From positions 21,084 through 85,083 of the forward strand of contig NZ_JADPJG010000038.1 of the NCBI RefSeq assembly GCF_023073335.1: a stretch of DNA of 64,000 nt. Direction: 5' to 3'. Made by a program: the position numbers and the translations under genes. The notes beneath the pieces were generated by a model, which searched no databases, was not told where the DNA came from, and worked only from the letters and a program-made list of their open reading frames with translations. Position 1 is the stretch's first letter, and each line of letters starts with the position of its first letter. Positions 51,224-59,753 of this stretch are shown one piece after another. This DNA is from Bradyrhizobium sp. 21 (GTDB lineage: Bacteria; Pseudomonadota; Alphaproteobacteria; Rhizobiales; Xanthobacteraceae).

Positions 51224-52153
51224 TCAGGCGCCACCCTCCTTGCGCTTGGGCCGCGGCGGACCGTCCACCGGCGGCAGCGACTTCAGATAATCCGCCATTG
51301 CCGCAAGATCCGCATCCGGCAATTGCGAAATGTTCTTGATCACGCGCGTCATCGCGCCGCCGACGCTGTCGCCGTCGGGCAGTTCGCCAGTCTTCAGAAA
51401 ATAGGCGATATCCTTCGCGCTCCACTCGCCTAGGCGCTTCTGCGTGATGTTCGGCACCCATCCCTCGCCTTCCGGATTGGGCCCGCCGGCAAAGCGCTCG
51501 CCCGAGATGATGCCGCCCAGCACGTTGCGCGGACTGTGGCATTCGGCGCAATGGCCAAAGCTGTTGACGAGATAGGCGCCGCGATTCCATTGCGGCGACT
51601 TGCCGCCGTCGGCGACGAACGGCTTGCCGTCCATAAACAGGAATTTCCAGATGCCGACATTGCGCCGGATGTTGAACGGAAAGGGCACGTCGTGGTCACG
51701 CACTTTTCCTGCAACGGCCGGTAGAGTTTTCAGATAGGCAAAGAGATCGAGCACGTCCTCGCGTTTTGCATGCTGGTAGGAGGTGTAGGGAAAGGCCGGA
51801 AAATAATGCTGTCCGTCGGGCGAGACCCCGTGCATCACCGCGTTGACGAAATCGGTCTCGCTCCATTTGCCGATGCCGTAGGTCGGATCGGAGGAGATGT
51901 TCGGCGCGTAGAACGTTCCGAACGGCGACTTGATCGCGACGCCGCCGCCGAGCCTGGTGCGATCGGGCTGGTCGGGGACGGCATGGCATGAGGCGCAACC
52001 ACCGGCATTGAAGATCACCTCGCCGTTGGCGAGGTCAGGCACATGGGCTGGCCCCGGGCTCACGGCGGCCACCACCGGCGAACTGAGCCACCAATAGACG
52101 CCGGCTGCGGCGAGTGCGGCGAGCAGCGCCACGGTGATTGTTCGTCGCAACAT
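51224..52153 (-). CDS. Membrane-anchored dihaem cytochrome c
   Basis: A 309-residue exported cytochrome with an uncleaved or signal N-terminal helix (about 5-22) and two haem c sites: CASCH at 53-57 and CAECH at 202-206, each followed by its own cytochrome c domain. Axial Met candidates are present (VMHGVSPDG and the like). The pattern resembles the cytochrome subunits of membrane-bound alcohol, sorbitol or aldehyde dehydrogenases (two of the usual three haems). No matching dehydrogenase is adjacent, so the donor and acceptor are unknown. It acts in the periplasm. Confidence 0.88.
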   Translation of the reverse strand: MLRRTITVALLAALAAAGVYWWLSSPVVAAVSPGPAHVPDLANGEVIFNAGGCASCHAVPDQPDRTRLGGGVAIKSPFGTFYAPNISSDPTYGIGKWSETDFVNAVMHGVSPDGQHYFPAFPYTSYQHAKREDVLDLFAYLKTLPAVAGKVRDHDVPFPFNIRRNVGIWKFLFMDGKPFVADGGKSPQWNRGAYLVNSFGHCAECHSPRNVLGGIISGERFAGGPNPEGEGWVPNITQKRLGEWSAKDIAYFLKTGELPDGDSVGGAMTRVIKNISQLPDADLAAMADYLKSLPPVDGPPRPKRKEGGA

Positions 52154-52308
52154 GAGTCCTTTCGTGCGTCGCGGCGCACCTTATGACCGAAGTCGGCGCC
52201 GCTCCAGCCACGAAGAATTTAGCCCACGGCGGCCTGGAACGGGAATAAACTGAAATGCCGGCTGTTGAAAGTTTGGCAGCCCAAACGGGTTCAGCAGGGA
52301 GAAAAGTC

Positions 52309-52725
52309 ATGAACAAGACCGTCATCGCCATGTCAATGCTCGGCGCCATTGCCTTTGCAGGTTCGGCCAGCGCGGAAAAGCTGAAAGCAACGCTCGACGC
52401 CAAGTCCGAGGTGCCGGCAACGACCAGCAGCGGCACCGGCACGGCCGATCTGGACTACGACGCCGCCAGCAAGAAACTGTCCTGGACCGTCACCTATTCC
52501 GGGCTGTCGGGCCCTGCCACCGCCGCACATTTCCATGGGCCTGCCGAGGCCGGCAAGAACGCCGGCGTCGCCGTTGCGATCCCGAATGCGACGTCGAGCC
52601 CGGCCAAGGGCGAAGCGACGCTGACCGACGCGCAGGCCGCCGATCTCCTGGCCGGCAAGCTCTACGTCAACATCCACACCGCGGCCAATCCGGGCGGCGA
52701 GATCCGTGGTCAGGTGACGAAGTAA
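52309..52725 (+). CDS. Exported CHRD-domain protein
   Basis: A 138-residue exported protein: a signal peptide (MNKTVIAMSMLGAIAF... ending ASA, about 22 residues) and one CHRD domain. The domain is named after chordin and has the motif AAHFHGPAEAGKNAGVAV and LYVNIHTAANPGGEIRGQV. Bacterial CHRD proteins are beta-barrel-like and of unknown function, sometimes copper-associated because of the clustered His. The ATG at 52309 follows CAGGGAGAAAAG. A strong terminator follows, shared with the converging gene. Confidence 0.88.
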   Translation: MNKTVIAMSMLGAIAFAGSASAEKLKATLDAKSEVPATTSSGTGTADLDYDAASKKLSWTVTYSGLSGPATAAHFHGPAEAGKNAGVAVAIPNATSSPAKGEATLTDAQAADLLAGKLYVNIHTAANPGGEIRGQVTK

Positions 52726-52743
52726 CCTTTCGCACTGTCCAAC

Positions 52744-52775
52744 AAAAGGGCGGCTGCTTTCGCAGCCGCCCTTTT
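52744..52775. terminator. Bidirectional terminator between converging genes
   Basis: AAAAGGGCGGCTGC and GCAGCCGCCCTTTT around a 4-base loop give a perfect 14-base stem with T/A flanks on both sides, ending transcription of the CHRD gene and of the converging PLP-enzyme gene. A near copy lies at 55168-55203. Confidence 0.88.
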
Positions 52776-52803
52776 CGATTCCGTCGCCCGGCTGGCGCAG
52801 GCG

Positions 52804-54099
52804 TCACACGTCAGGTTCGGCGGCATTCAGCGCCTGCGCGAGGTCGGCGATCAAATCCGACGGGTGTTCGATGCCGATCGACAGTCGGATCGTGGAATCG
52901 AGCACGCCGATTTTTCGGCGGATGTCGGCGGGAATGCCGGAATGGGTCATGGTCGCCGGCAGGCTCGCAAGCGACTCCGTGCCGCCAAGGCTCACCGCCA
53001 GCTTGAGGATTTGCAGCGCGTTGAGGAATTTCACGGCCGCCGCCTTGCCGCCGACGATATCGAACGAGAACGTGGATCCCGCCCCCGAGCATTGCCGCGC
53101 GAACACAAGTCCGGCCGGAGAGCCCGCCTCGTGATGACCGAGATAATGGACTTTGCTCACTTTGGGATGATCGCGCAGATAGTCCGCCACGAGGCGCGCA
53201 TTGCTGTCGGCCTTTTCCATGCGCAGGCTCAGCGTCTCGAGCGACCGGTTGATCATCCAGCAGGAATGCGGATCAAGCTGGGTGCCGATCGCGCCGCGGA
53301 GCTGCTTGACGCCCTTCATGATTGTTTTCGCGCCGAGCGCGGCGCCTGCGATCAGGTCGGAATGGCCGCCGACATATTTGGTGAGCGAGTACAAGGAAAT
53401 ATCCGCGCCGTGCTCGATCGGCCGCTGAAACACGGGACCAAGCAGCGTGTTGTCGCAGGCGATGATCGGAATGTGTCCTTGCGTCTTTCCGATTGTCTCG
53501 GCGACGCGCCGCATCATCGCGATGTCGACCAGCCCGTTGGTCGGGTTGGCCGGGGTTTCGATCAGGATCATCGAAACCCGGCCCTTGCGTGTGGCTTCTT
53601 CCGCGGCCTGGCTGACCACGGCTTCATCGACACCATCGGCGAAGCCGACGGCGCCGATCGACATGCGCGCAAGCGTGTTCGTCAGCAGGGTTTCCGTCCC
53701 GCCATAGAGCGGCTGGGAATGCAGAATGACATCGCCGGGGCGGACGAAAGCCAGGATCGTGGTTGCGATGGCCGCCATGCCGGATGAGAACAGCGCGCAG
53801 CTTTCGGTGCGCTCGTAGATCGCGAGCCTGTCCTCGACGATTTCGCTATTGGGGTGATTGAAGCGCGAATAGACCAGGCCCGCGCCCATCCCTTCCGGCG
53901 GCTCGCGCCGGCCGGACACGAAATCGAAGAAGTCCTGCCCGTCCTCGGCCGTCTTGAACACGAAGGTCGAGGTCAGGAACACCGGCGGCTTGACGGCGCC
54001 TTCCGACAATTGCGGATCATAGCCGTAGGTCAGCATCAGCGTTTCCGGATGCAGCATATGGTTGCCGATGTGGGTTTTCGACGGGAACGGTTTTGCCAT
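52804..54099 (-). CDS. Cys/Met-metabolism PLP enzyme (cystathionine gamma-synthase/lyase family)
   Basis: A 431-residue fold-type I PLP enzyme. The PLP Lys lies in YSLTKYVGGHSDLIAG; other family motifs are YSRFNHPN, SSGMAAI and ETPANPTNGL. The overall length and opening (HPETLMLTYGYDPQLSEGAVKPP) match the group often called cystathionine gamma-synthase family protein, which may act as methionine gamma-lyase, O-acetylhomoserine sulfhydrylase or similar. The exact reaction is open. The ATG at 54099 is chosen over a longer frame. No other sulfur gene lies beside it. Confidence 0.87.
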   Translation of the reverse strand: MAKPFPSKTHIGNHMLHPETLMLTYGYDPQLSEGAVKPPVFLTSTFVFKTAEDGQDFFDFVSGRREPPEGMGAGLVYSRFNHPNSEIVEDRLAIYERTESCALFSSGMAAIATTILAFVRPGDVILHSQPLYGGTETLLTNTLARMSIGAVGFADGVDEAVVSQAAEEATRKGRVSMILIETPANPTNGLVDIAMMRRVAETIGKTQGHIPIIACDNTLLGPVFQRPIEHGADISLYSLTKYVGGHSDLIAGAALGAKTIMKGVKQLRGAIGTQLDPHSCWMINRSLETLSLRMEKADSNARLVADYLRDHPKVSKVHYLGHHEAGSPAGLVFARQCSGAGSTFSFDIVGGKAAAVKFLNALQILKLAVSLGGTESLASLPATMTHSGIPADIRRKIGVLDSTIRLSIGIEHPSDLIADLAQALNAAEPDV

Positions 54100-54303
54100 G
54101 GCCTGTCTCGCTGTTCTCGGTTGGAGGTGCTCGCCGCGCGAGCTCTCGCGACGGTGAAGCAATCGGCATCGGCTGCGCCGGTTCCGACAACTCTCATCAA
54201 CCGACGTGGAATCCGCCTCTATTCCCGGACGCGCAACGTACGGTTTCCAAGTCGCGTCCCAAGTTGCGCAAGGACCATGGACCGGGCGAAGCCGGCCCAG
54301 CCA

Positions 54304-55113
54304 TCAATGCGCGGGCAACGGCTTCAATCCGGCCTTCGTGATGGCGGCCGCTGCTTCTGCCGAGGAAAGGAAGTGCAACAGGGTGGTTGCGGCCTCGGGA
54401 TGTTGCGAATTCCTGGACAGTGCGCCGACATAGAGGGTCGGCGGCTGAATGTCCGACGGCACGGTGCCGACGAAATCGACCCCGGAAACATGCATCAGTT
54501 CGGCGACCTGCTGGAACCCGATCTCCGCCTCGCCTCGCGCAACGACGGCAGCCACGGGTTCTCCCGACGGCGGACCGGGCACCTTGCGCGACTTGCCGGA
54601 GATTTCGTCGGCAACGCCGAGCTTCTTGAATCCGATCGTCGAGAGATAAGTGCCGCTCGAGCTATCCGAATAGGCGATGGATTTGGCCGCGAGCAGAGTC
54701 TTGCGCAGCGCGTCCATCGTGCTGATGTCGGGCTTGGGCTGACCGGCGCGCACCACCATGCCGATGAAGGATTCCGCGAGCGGCACCCTGCTGCCCGGAC
54801 GCGTCAGCTCGCGCTTGTCCAGGAGATCGACGCCGGCCCCGTCCATGATCACGACGTCGGTCTCCTCGCCGCGGGCGAGCCGCGTCGGGATGGCTTCCGG
54901 TGAATCGCCGATCGAAGGCCCCCGCGTGGTGACGAGCCTATTCCCCGTCGATGCCTCGAACGCGGGACCGAGCTCCTTGTACACGTTGAAGAACCCGGCC
55001 GAGATCATCACCTTGACATCGGCGGCTGTCGCGCCGGGCGTCAAGGCGACAGCTGTCAGAAGGGCAATCAAGCAGACGACAAGTCGCGGCACGATATGGC
55101 CCCCCGGGAGCAT
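54304..55113 (-). CDS. Exported ModA-like substrate-binding protein
   Basis: A 269-residue periplasmic binding protein of the bacterial extracellular solute-binding (PBP_like/ModA) type, with a signal peptide ending GATAA. The mature opening VKVMISAGFFNVYKELGPAFE and GPSIGDSPEAIPTRLARGE are typical of the ModA-like group lacking a linked ABC transporter. The in-frame GTG at 55092 (after GGGGGGCC) may be the true start, giving the signal peptide alone. No permease or ATPase is adjacent. The ligand could be molybdate, but a small organic acid is equally possible. Confidence 0.8.
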   Translation of the reverse strand: MLPGGHIVPRLVVCLIALLTAVALTPGATAADVKVMISAGFFNVYKELGPAFEASTGNRLVTTRGPSIGDSPEAIPTRLARGEETDVVIMDGAGVDLLDKRELTRPGSRVPLAESFIGMVVRAGQPKPDISTMDALRKTLLAAKSIAYSDSSSGTYLSTIGFKKLGVADEISGKSRKVPGPPSGEPVAAVVARGEAEIGFQQVAELMHVSGVDFVGTVPSDIQPPTLYVGALSRNSQHPEAATTLLHFLSSAEAAAAITKAGLKPLPAH

Positions 55114-55167
55114 TCACTCGCAGTGTCCTACGAAAGCCAGTCTGCGTCCAGCGGCGACACGCGACGC

Positions 55168-55203
55168 AACAAAAAGGGCGGCTGCTTTCGCAGGCCGCCC
55201 TTT
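55168..55203 (-). terminator. Rho-independent terminator after the cytochrome c556-type gene
   Basis: AAAGGGCGGC and GCCGCCCTTT form the stem around TGCTTTCGCAG; on the minus strand the 3' arm is followed by TTTTTGTT. It lies 28 bases past the stop of the minus-strand cytochrome gene and is nearly the same sequence as the hairpin at 52744-52775. Confidence 0.82.
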
Positions 55204-55230
55204 CCTGATTTCCGGTAGCCTGTCTTTCCG

Positions 55231-55677
55231 TCAGCCGTTCTTCACGCGGAACGTCTCGTGGCAGCCGCCGCATTCCTTGCCGACCGCGGGAAAATTCGCC
55301 TTGAGCGAATCGATATCCTTGATCTTGCCCTTGGCCTCGGCGACGGTCTTGGCGAAGCTCGCGACCTTGGCATCGAAGCCGGCCTTGTCCTCCCAGACCT
55401 TCGGCGAGGCGCTGTAATCGCCCTCGGGCTTCATGCCCTTGGCGCTTGCCGGAAACAGGTTCGGCAGCTTCTTGGCGGTGTCCTCGAACTGCGCCAGGGC
55501 CGTATCGACGATGGCCTGGTCGTAGGGCTTCTCGCCCTTGACGATCGCCGCCACCGCGCCGGCGTTCTTCCCATTACCCTTCATGAGGGTCTGGACCTCC
55601 TTGACGGAGTCCTGTTGTGCCCAAACCGCGCCCATGCCGAGCAGCAGCGCGCCGCCAACAACCAACACTCGCTTCAT
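55231..55677 (-). CDS. Exported cytochrome c556/c'-type protein
   Basis: A 148-residue exported monohaem cytochrome. The signal peptide ends near VWAQ (about residue 20), a four-helix bundle follows, and the haem site CGGCHETFR lies at the C-terminus (Cys136, Cys139, His140), as in cytochromes c' and c556. The ATG at 55677 is chosen for the signal peptide. Cytochromes of this type bind NO or carry electrons in the periplasm; the role here is unknown. Upstream on the minus strand is the orphan molybdoenzyme large subunit, a possible partner. Confidence 0.9.
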   Translation of the reverse strand: MKRVLVVGGALLLGMGAVWAQQDSVKEVQTLMKGNGKNAGAVAAIVKGEKPYDQAIVDTALAQFEDTAKKLPNLFPASAKGMKPEGDYSASPKVWEDKAGFDAKVASFAKTVAEAKGKIKDIDSLKANFPAVGKECGGCHETFRVKNG

Positions 55678-55806
55678 TCGCAAAATCCCTTTCGCTGACA
55701 GGATCGTGCTGACCCCACATGAGGCCAACACCGTTAGGCAGATTTCATTCCATCCGGAGCGCGGCGATCAATCGTCGCACTCCGGATGATTCGATTGAGC
55801 TCGGGC

Positions 55807-58116
55807 TTACAGGCTGTGACGGCGATGGTGCTCGTTGATGGCGATCCACACCCGCTCCGCTGTCGCGGGCATGTCGATGTGGTCGATCTTGTACTCGCGC
55901 CAGAGCCCATCGATGATGGCGTTGACGACGGCCGGGCAGGAGCCGATCGCGCCGGCCTCGCCCGCCCCCTTCACCCCCAACGGATTGGTCGTGCAGGGGA
56001 CGTTGGCAGTCTCGAACACGAAGGCAGGCCCGTCCGCCGCACGCGGCAGCGCGTAGTCCATGAAGGTCGCGGTGATGAGCTGGCCATCACCTGCGCCATA
56101 CACCACCTGCTCCATCAGCGCCTGGCCGATGCCCTGCATGGCGCCGCCATGCACCTGTCCGGCCAGGAGCAGCGGATTGAGCGTCTTGCCGAAATCGTCC
56201 ACAATCACGTAATTGACGATTTTGATGATGCCGGTGGCCGGATCGATCTCGACCTCCGCGACATGGGTGCCGTTGGGATAGGTGCCGTCGGCGCTGGCAA
56301 AGGTCGCGCTCGCATTCAACTTCGACGGATCGGCGCCCGGCCGCTTGGCGAGATCGGCGAACGAGATCGAGCGGTCAGTGCCGGCGATGCGGACCACGCC
56401 ATCGGTAATCTCGAGGTCGCCGGCACTGGCTTCCAGCGCCTGCGCTGCGATCTCCTTCAGCTTTTGCCCCAACTCGCGCGTGGCGCGCTCGACGCTGACG
56501 CCACCCGAGGGAATCGAGGCCGAGCCGCCGGTGCCGAGGCCCGTGGCAATCATGTCAGTATCGCCCTGGTGGACGTGCACGCGCTCGGGCGCAACGCCGA
56601 ACTGCTCGGCGACGATCTGCGCATAGGCGGTCTGGTGACCCTGCCCGCTCGACTGCGTGCCGATCAGGACGGTGATGTCGCCGTTCGGATCCATCCGCAC
56701 ATTGGCGGTCTCCTCGCCCATGGTGCCGCAGACCTCGACATAGCTCGCGAGCCCAATGCCGCGGATCAGGCCGCTCTTCTTGGCGAGCTTGGCGCGCTTT
56801 CCAAATTCCTTCCAGTCGGCGATTTCCATCGCCCGCTTCAGATGCGCGGCGAAATCGCCGGAATCGTAGACCTTGCCCGTGGCCGTCTTGTAGGGCAGCG
56901 CCTTCGGCTGGATGAAATTCTTGCGGCGGATGGCGTCCGGCGTCATGTCGAGTTTTCGCGCGCAGGCATCGACCAGGCGTTCGATGACATAGGCGGCCTC
57001 GGGCCGGCCCGCGCCGCGATAGGCATCGACCGGCACGCTGTTGGTGAAGATGGTGCGCACCCGGCAGTGGAAGGCCTGGATGTCGTAGAGGCCCGGCAGC
57101 ATGCCGGCGCCGCCGTGGGGAATGTAGGGGCCGAAGGTCGAGAGATAAGCGCCCATGTCGCCCATCAGGTCGCAATCCATCGCGAGGAATTTACCGTCTT
57201 CAGTCAGCGCCATCTTCGCGGTGGTGACGTTGTCGCGGCCCTGCGCGTCGCCCATGAAATGCTCGGTGCGGTCGGCCGCCCATTTCACCGCCTTCTTCAG
57301 TTTCCGCGCCGCGACCGCCAAGAGGGCATATTCCCGGTATGGAAACAGCTTCGTGCCAAAGCCGCCGCCGACGTCGGGGCAGATCACCCGCATCTTCTCG
57401 GTCGGGATGTTGAGCACGTTCTGGCAGAGGATGTCGCGCAGGCGATGGCTGCCCTGGCTGCCGACCGTCAGCGTCAGATGATCCCGCTTGGCGTCATATT
57501 CGCAGACGGCGGCGCGCGCCTCCATGAAGCTCGCGACCACGCGCGGATTGACGATGGAGATTTCGGCCACCGCATGCGCCTTGGCAAAGGCGGCTTCAGT
57601 CGCTTTCTTGTCGCCGATCGACACGTCGAACAGCACATTGCCGGCCTTGTCCGGCCAGACCTGCGGCGCGCCCTTCTTCACCGCGTTGACGAGGCCGGTC
57701 ACCGCCGGCAGCGGGCTCCATTTGACCTCGATCGCCTCGATCGCGTCGCGGGCCTGGTCGATGGTCTCGGCGACGACAAAGGCGATGGAATCACCGACAT
57801 GGCGCACCTCGTCCTTGGCGAGGATCGGGTAAGGCGGGCCCTTGAACGGGTCGGTCTCGAGATTGAACAGGCACGGCAGGTCGCCGAGATCGGCGACGTC
57901 GGCCGCGGTCAGGATCAGCGCAACGCCGGGCAAGCCGCGGGCGCGGCTCGCATCGATAGTGTATTTGGCATGCGCATGCGGCGAGCGCAGCATCAGGCAG
58001 CGCAAAGCGGCCTGCGGCGCATAATCGTCAGTATAGCGGCCCTTGCCGCGGATCAGCGCGTCATCCTCCTTGCGCAACACGCTTTGGCCAACGCCGAACT
58101 TGATGGGAGCCGCCAT
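55807..58116 (-). CDS. Form II CoxL-like (xanthine dehydrogenase family) molybdopterin-binding large subunit
   Basis: A 769-residue large subunit of the molybdenum hydroxylase family. The form II signature AYRGAGR lies at 365-371, whereas true CO dehydrogenase (form I) has AYxCSFR. Other cofactor motifs include GGGFGTK (about 250-256), GQGHQTAYAQ and the catalytic Glu in VKGAGEAGAIGS. The small Fe-S and medium FAD subunits that normally accompany it are absent here, so it is either fed by subunits from elsewhere or acts with other electron carriers. The substrate may be an aromatic, purine or aldehyde rather than CO. The ATG at 58116 starts MAAPIKFGVGQSVLRKEDD, the usual opening. Confidence 0.88.
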   Translation of the reverse strand: MAAPIKFGVGQSVLRKEDDALIRGKGRYTDDYAPQAALRCLMLRSPHAHAKYTIDASRARGLPGVALILTAADVADLGDLPCLFNLETDPFKGPPYPILAKDEVRHVGDSIAFVVAETIDQARDAIEAIEVKWSPLPAVTGLVNAVKKGAPQVWPDKAGNVLFDVSIGDKKATEAAFAKAHAVAEISIVNPRVVASFMEARAAVCEYDAKRDHLTLTVGSQGSHRLRDILCQNVLNIPTEKMRVICPDVGGGFGTKLFPYREYALLAVAARKLKKAVKWAADRTEHFMGDAQGRDNVTTAKMALTEDGKFLAMDCDLMGDMGAYLSTFGPYIPHGGAGMLPGLYDIQAFHCRVRTIFTNSVPVDAYRGAGRPEAAYVIERLVDACARKLDMTPDAIRRKNFIQPKALPYKTATGKVYDSGDFAAHLKRAMEIADWKEFGKRAKLAKKSGLIRGIGLASYVEVCGTMGEETANVRMDPNGDITVLIGTQSSGQGHQTAYAQIVAEQFGVAPERVHVHQGDTDMIATGLGTGGSASIPSGGVSVERATRELGQKLKEIAAQALEASAGDLEITDGVVRIAGTDRSISFADLAKRPGADPSKLNASATFASADGTYPNGTHVAEVEIDPATGIIKIVNYVIVDDFGKTLNPLLLAGQVHGGAMQGIGQALMEQVVYGAGDGQLITATFMDYALPRAADGPAFVFETANVPCTTNPLGVKGAGEAGAIGSCPAVVNAIIDGLWREYKIDHIDMPATAERVWIAINEHHRRHSL

Positions 58117-58231
58117 TTTCTCGTCCCGTTTCTCATGGTTGTTTTGCCGGCATATTGCCGTGGAAAAACTGGCAAGGCAAACGGGTTTAGCTGGACGCAG
58201 TCCGCGAAAAATTGTCCGGCACCCTTGTGTT

Positions 58232-59215
58232 TCAGAGCGGGATACGACGGAAAGGCCGCAGCTCACTCGTCTCCCTGTGAAGATCGATGATCCTGCGGGC
58301 GTCCTCGGCACGCTCGGTCGCGGCCAATTGGCTCGCATAGGCCATGCGGCGAACCACCGCTGAGGATTGAAACGTCCAGTATTGCGTCATCAGCGGGTTG
58401 ATGAACAGCTCGTTCCCACTGGTCCGGTTGGTGGCATGATAGTTGCCGAACTCACCCCGCAGTGCACTCGCGATCGAATTGCAGACGATGCTCGGGTGCT
58501 GGGGCTGACGCTGGTTGGCGTAGTCAACCAGATCGAGGAATGCATCGGCCTCCTTACTGCCCTGCGACAGCGAAAACATGCCGAGAAACCCACCATCGCG
58601 AATCAGCCGGGTCGTGTTCTCCAGGAACGCATGATGCGAGACACCGTGATAGTGATCCACGCCGAAGCCGATCGCAGCGAGCAGCACGCGTTCGCCCGCG
58701 GCCTGATCGGCGGCGATGAGCGAGACCGCGTCCTCGACGACGCTGCCGACGCCGGGCTCGTCGCCGAACACGAGACTGTCCGTTCCGCCATCGACCAGGA
58801 CGACCATGTCGATGTCGTGGCGGTCGATAATCGCGCGATACGCAGCTGCGAGCGGACGAACGCCGCTCTTGGCAAAAGCGTAGATCGGCACGAGCTGCTC
58901 GCGGCGGCCGAGCCATTCAGCCAACCACTTCTCCGGAAAGTACGGAATCTCGGCGGCGCGCTGATCGACGCGCCAAATCGTCTCCCCGATACGCTCACCG
59001 CCGCACAGCCACAAATTCGTGAAGGAGAAGCTGGCGAACACCACCTGCTTACCCTGCGCCGTCAGATGCTGGGCGAGCGGAACCCCGGCGAAAACGTCGA
59101 AGCCGCCGCCACAGCCAGCAACAAGCACTTTGCTTGCGTGATCGAGTCGCTCAAGAAACGGAATCATGCTTGAAAAACCGTACGTTTGATCATTTACATC
59201 CCCGCTCGGCTCCAT
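58232..59215 (-). CDS. DUF1152 domain-containing protein
   Basis: A 327-residue cytoplasmic protein of the DUF1152 family. Motifs are VLVAGCGGGFDVFAGVPLA near the N-terminus, VVLVDGGTDSLVFGDE in the middle and DHYHGVSHHAFLENT with clustered His. The first motif is a Gly-rich nucleotide-binding-like loop; no enzymatic activity is established. The chosen ATG at 59215 overlaps the upstream DUF1127 gene by 22 bases; an ATG at 59167 (MIPFLERLDH) is an alternative. It may be cotranscribed with that gene. Confidence 0.8.
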   Translation of the reverse strand: MEPSGDVNDQTYGFSSMIPFLERLDHASKVLVAGCGGGFDVFAGVPLAQHLTAQGKQVVFASFSFTNLWLCGGERIGETIWRVDQRAAEIPYFPEKWLAEWLGRREQLVPIYAFAKSGVRPLAAAYRAIIDRHDIDMVVLVDGGTDSLVFGDEPGVGSVVEDAVSLIAADQAAGERVLLAAIGFGVDHYHGVSHHAFLENTTRLIRDGGFLGMFSLSQGSKEADAFLDLVDYANQRQPQHPSIVCNSIASALRGEFGNYHATNRTSGNELFINPLMTQYWTFQSSAVVRRMAYASQLAATERAEDARRIIDLHRETSELRPFRRIPL

Positions 59216-59472
59216 AGAGCCGTGGCGCGATCTCTCAGCCTGTCGATAGCGCGTTCCGGTGTGAGGTAGTCAATCTCGCCACGCGTCAGGCCGATATCCA
59301 TCAACTCCCTGTCACTCAGGTCCTGCAAGGCGATTTGTGGGCCCTCCCGCCAGCGCCAGTCTTGGAGCGCACGCCAGTATCGCGCGAGCAAGCCTGGGAT
59401 GCTCCACGTCGATACAAGTTCGACGGGGAGCCCCTCGGCCTCGGATGTGATGTCCGTCTGTTGGGGTGGCAT
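59194..59472 (-). CDS. DUF1127 (YjiS-type) small protein
   Basis: A 92-residue protein with a C-terminal DUF1127 domain: ALQDWRWREGPQIALQDLSD and RELMDIGLTRGEIDYL. DUF1127 proteins are short, Arg-rich and linked in alphaproteobacteria to RNA turnover, phosphate and carbon control. The N-terminal 35 residues are less conserved. The end overlaps the start of the DUF1152 gene by 22 bases, suggesting translational coupling, and a terminator with T tract lies just upstream of it, from the previous unit. Confidence 0.85.
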   Translation of the reverse strand: MPPQQTDITSEAEGLPVELVSTWSIPGLLARYWRALQDWRWREGPQIALQDLSDRELMDIGLTRGEIDYLTPERAIDRLRDRATALWSRAGM

Positions 59473-59513
59473 CGGATGCTCCTGCTGTTGTGCCGGCAGG
59501 AAGCGTGACCAAA

Positions 59514-59543
59514 TAAAAGGCCCCGTCCGATGCCGGCGGGGCC
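59514..59543 (-). terminator. Rho-independent terminator on the minus strand
   Basis: AGGCCCCG and CGGGGCCT arms with a GC-rich loop; on the minus strand the stem is followed by TTTTATTTGG. It stops transcription arriving from higher coordinates (a short unit at about 59570-59690 or the SRPBCC gene) before the DUF1127 gene. Confidence 0.8.
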
Positions 59544-59569
59544 TGGTGGAAAGATGTCGTCGTCGAATT

Positions 59570-59647
59570 CTAGCGCACGACTCCTCCCACGGCCCAGCCG
59601 AAGCGGGTCATGTGCATGGAGTTGATTTTGCGCGACGATTTGATCAT
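59570..59647 (-). CDS. Possible 25-residue basic peptide gene, or small RNA
   Basis: A 26-codon frame from the ATG at 59647 to the TAG at 59570 encodes a basic peptide (MIKSSRKINSMHMTRFGWA...). A terminator begins 27 bases past its stop, and inverted arms TTGATTTTGCGCGA (59622-59635) and TCGCGCAAAATCAA (59669-59682) lie over its start, which would hide the start codon in a hairpin. No good ribosome site is seen. It could instead be a short structured RNA. Confidence 0.3.
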   Translation of the reverse strand: MIKSSRKINSMHMTRFGWAVGGVVR

Positions 59648-59753
59648 GAGACGTCAGTACCACGGCAATCGCGCAAAATCAAGAGATGTGCGAACGTCAG
59701 TTACATCCTGGGGGCGAGCCCCTAGTTCCGGCGCTCTCTTCCCCTGAACGCCT

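Noticed and set aside
51150..51290. Short Cys-containing frame (SKTCGCHPCVSIG) as a precursor peptide for the PqqD cluster
   Set aside because: Most of it lies antisense to the end of the dihaem cytochrome gene, there is no ribosome site, and its composition follows the overlapping gene. It cannot be supported as a RiPP precursor.
55807..58116. True aerobic CO dehydrogenase
   Set aside because: The active-site signature is AYRGAGR (form II) and not the AYxCSFR of form I, and the other two subunits are absent.
55786..58290. 834-codon open frame antisense to the molybdoenzyme gene
   Set aside because: The sense strand encodes a full CoxL-like protein with intact cofactor motifs. The antisense frame is Arg/Asp/His-rich with no recognisable domain, as expected when GC3-rich codons are read backwards.
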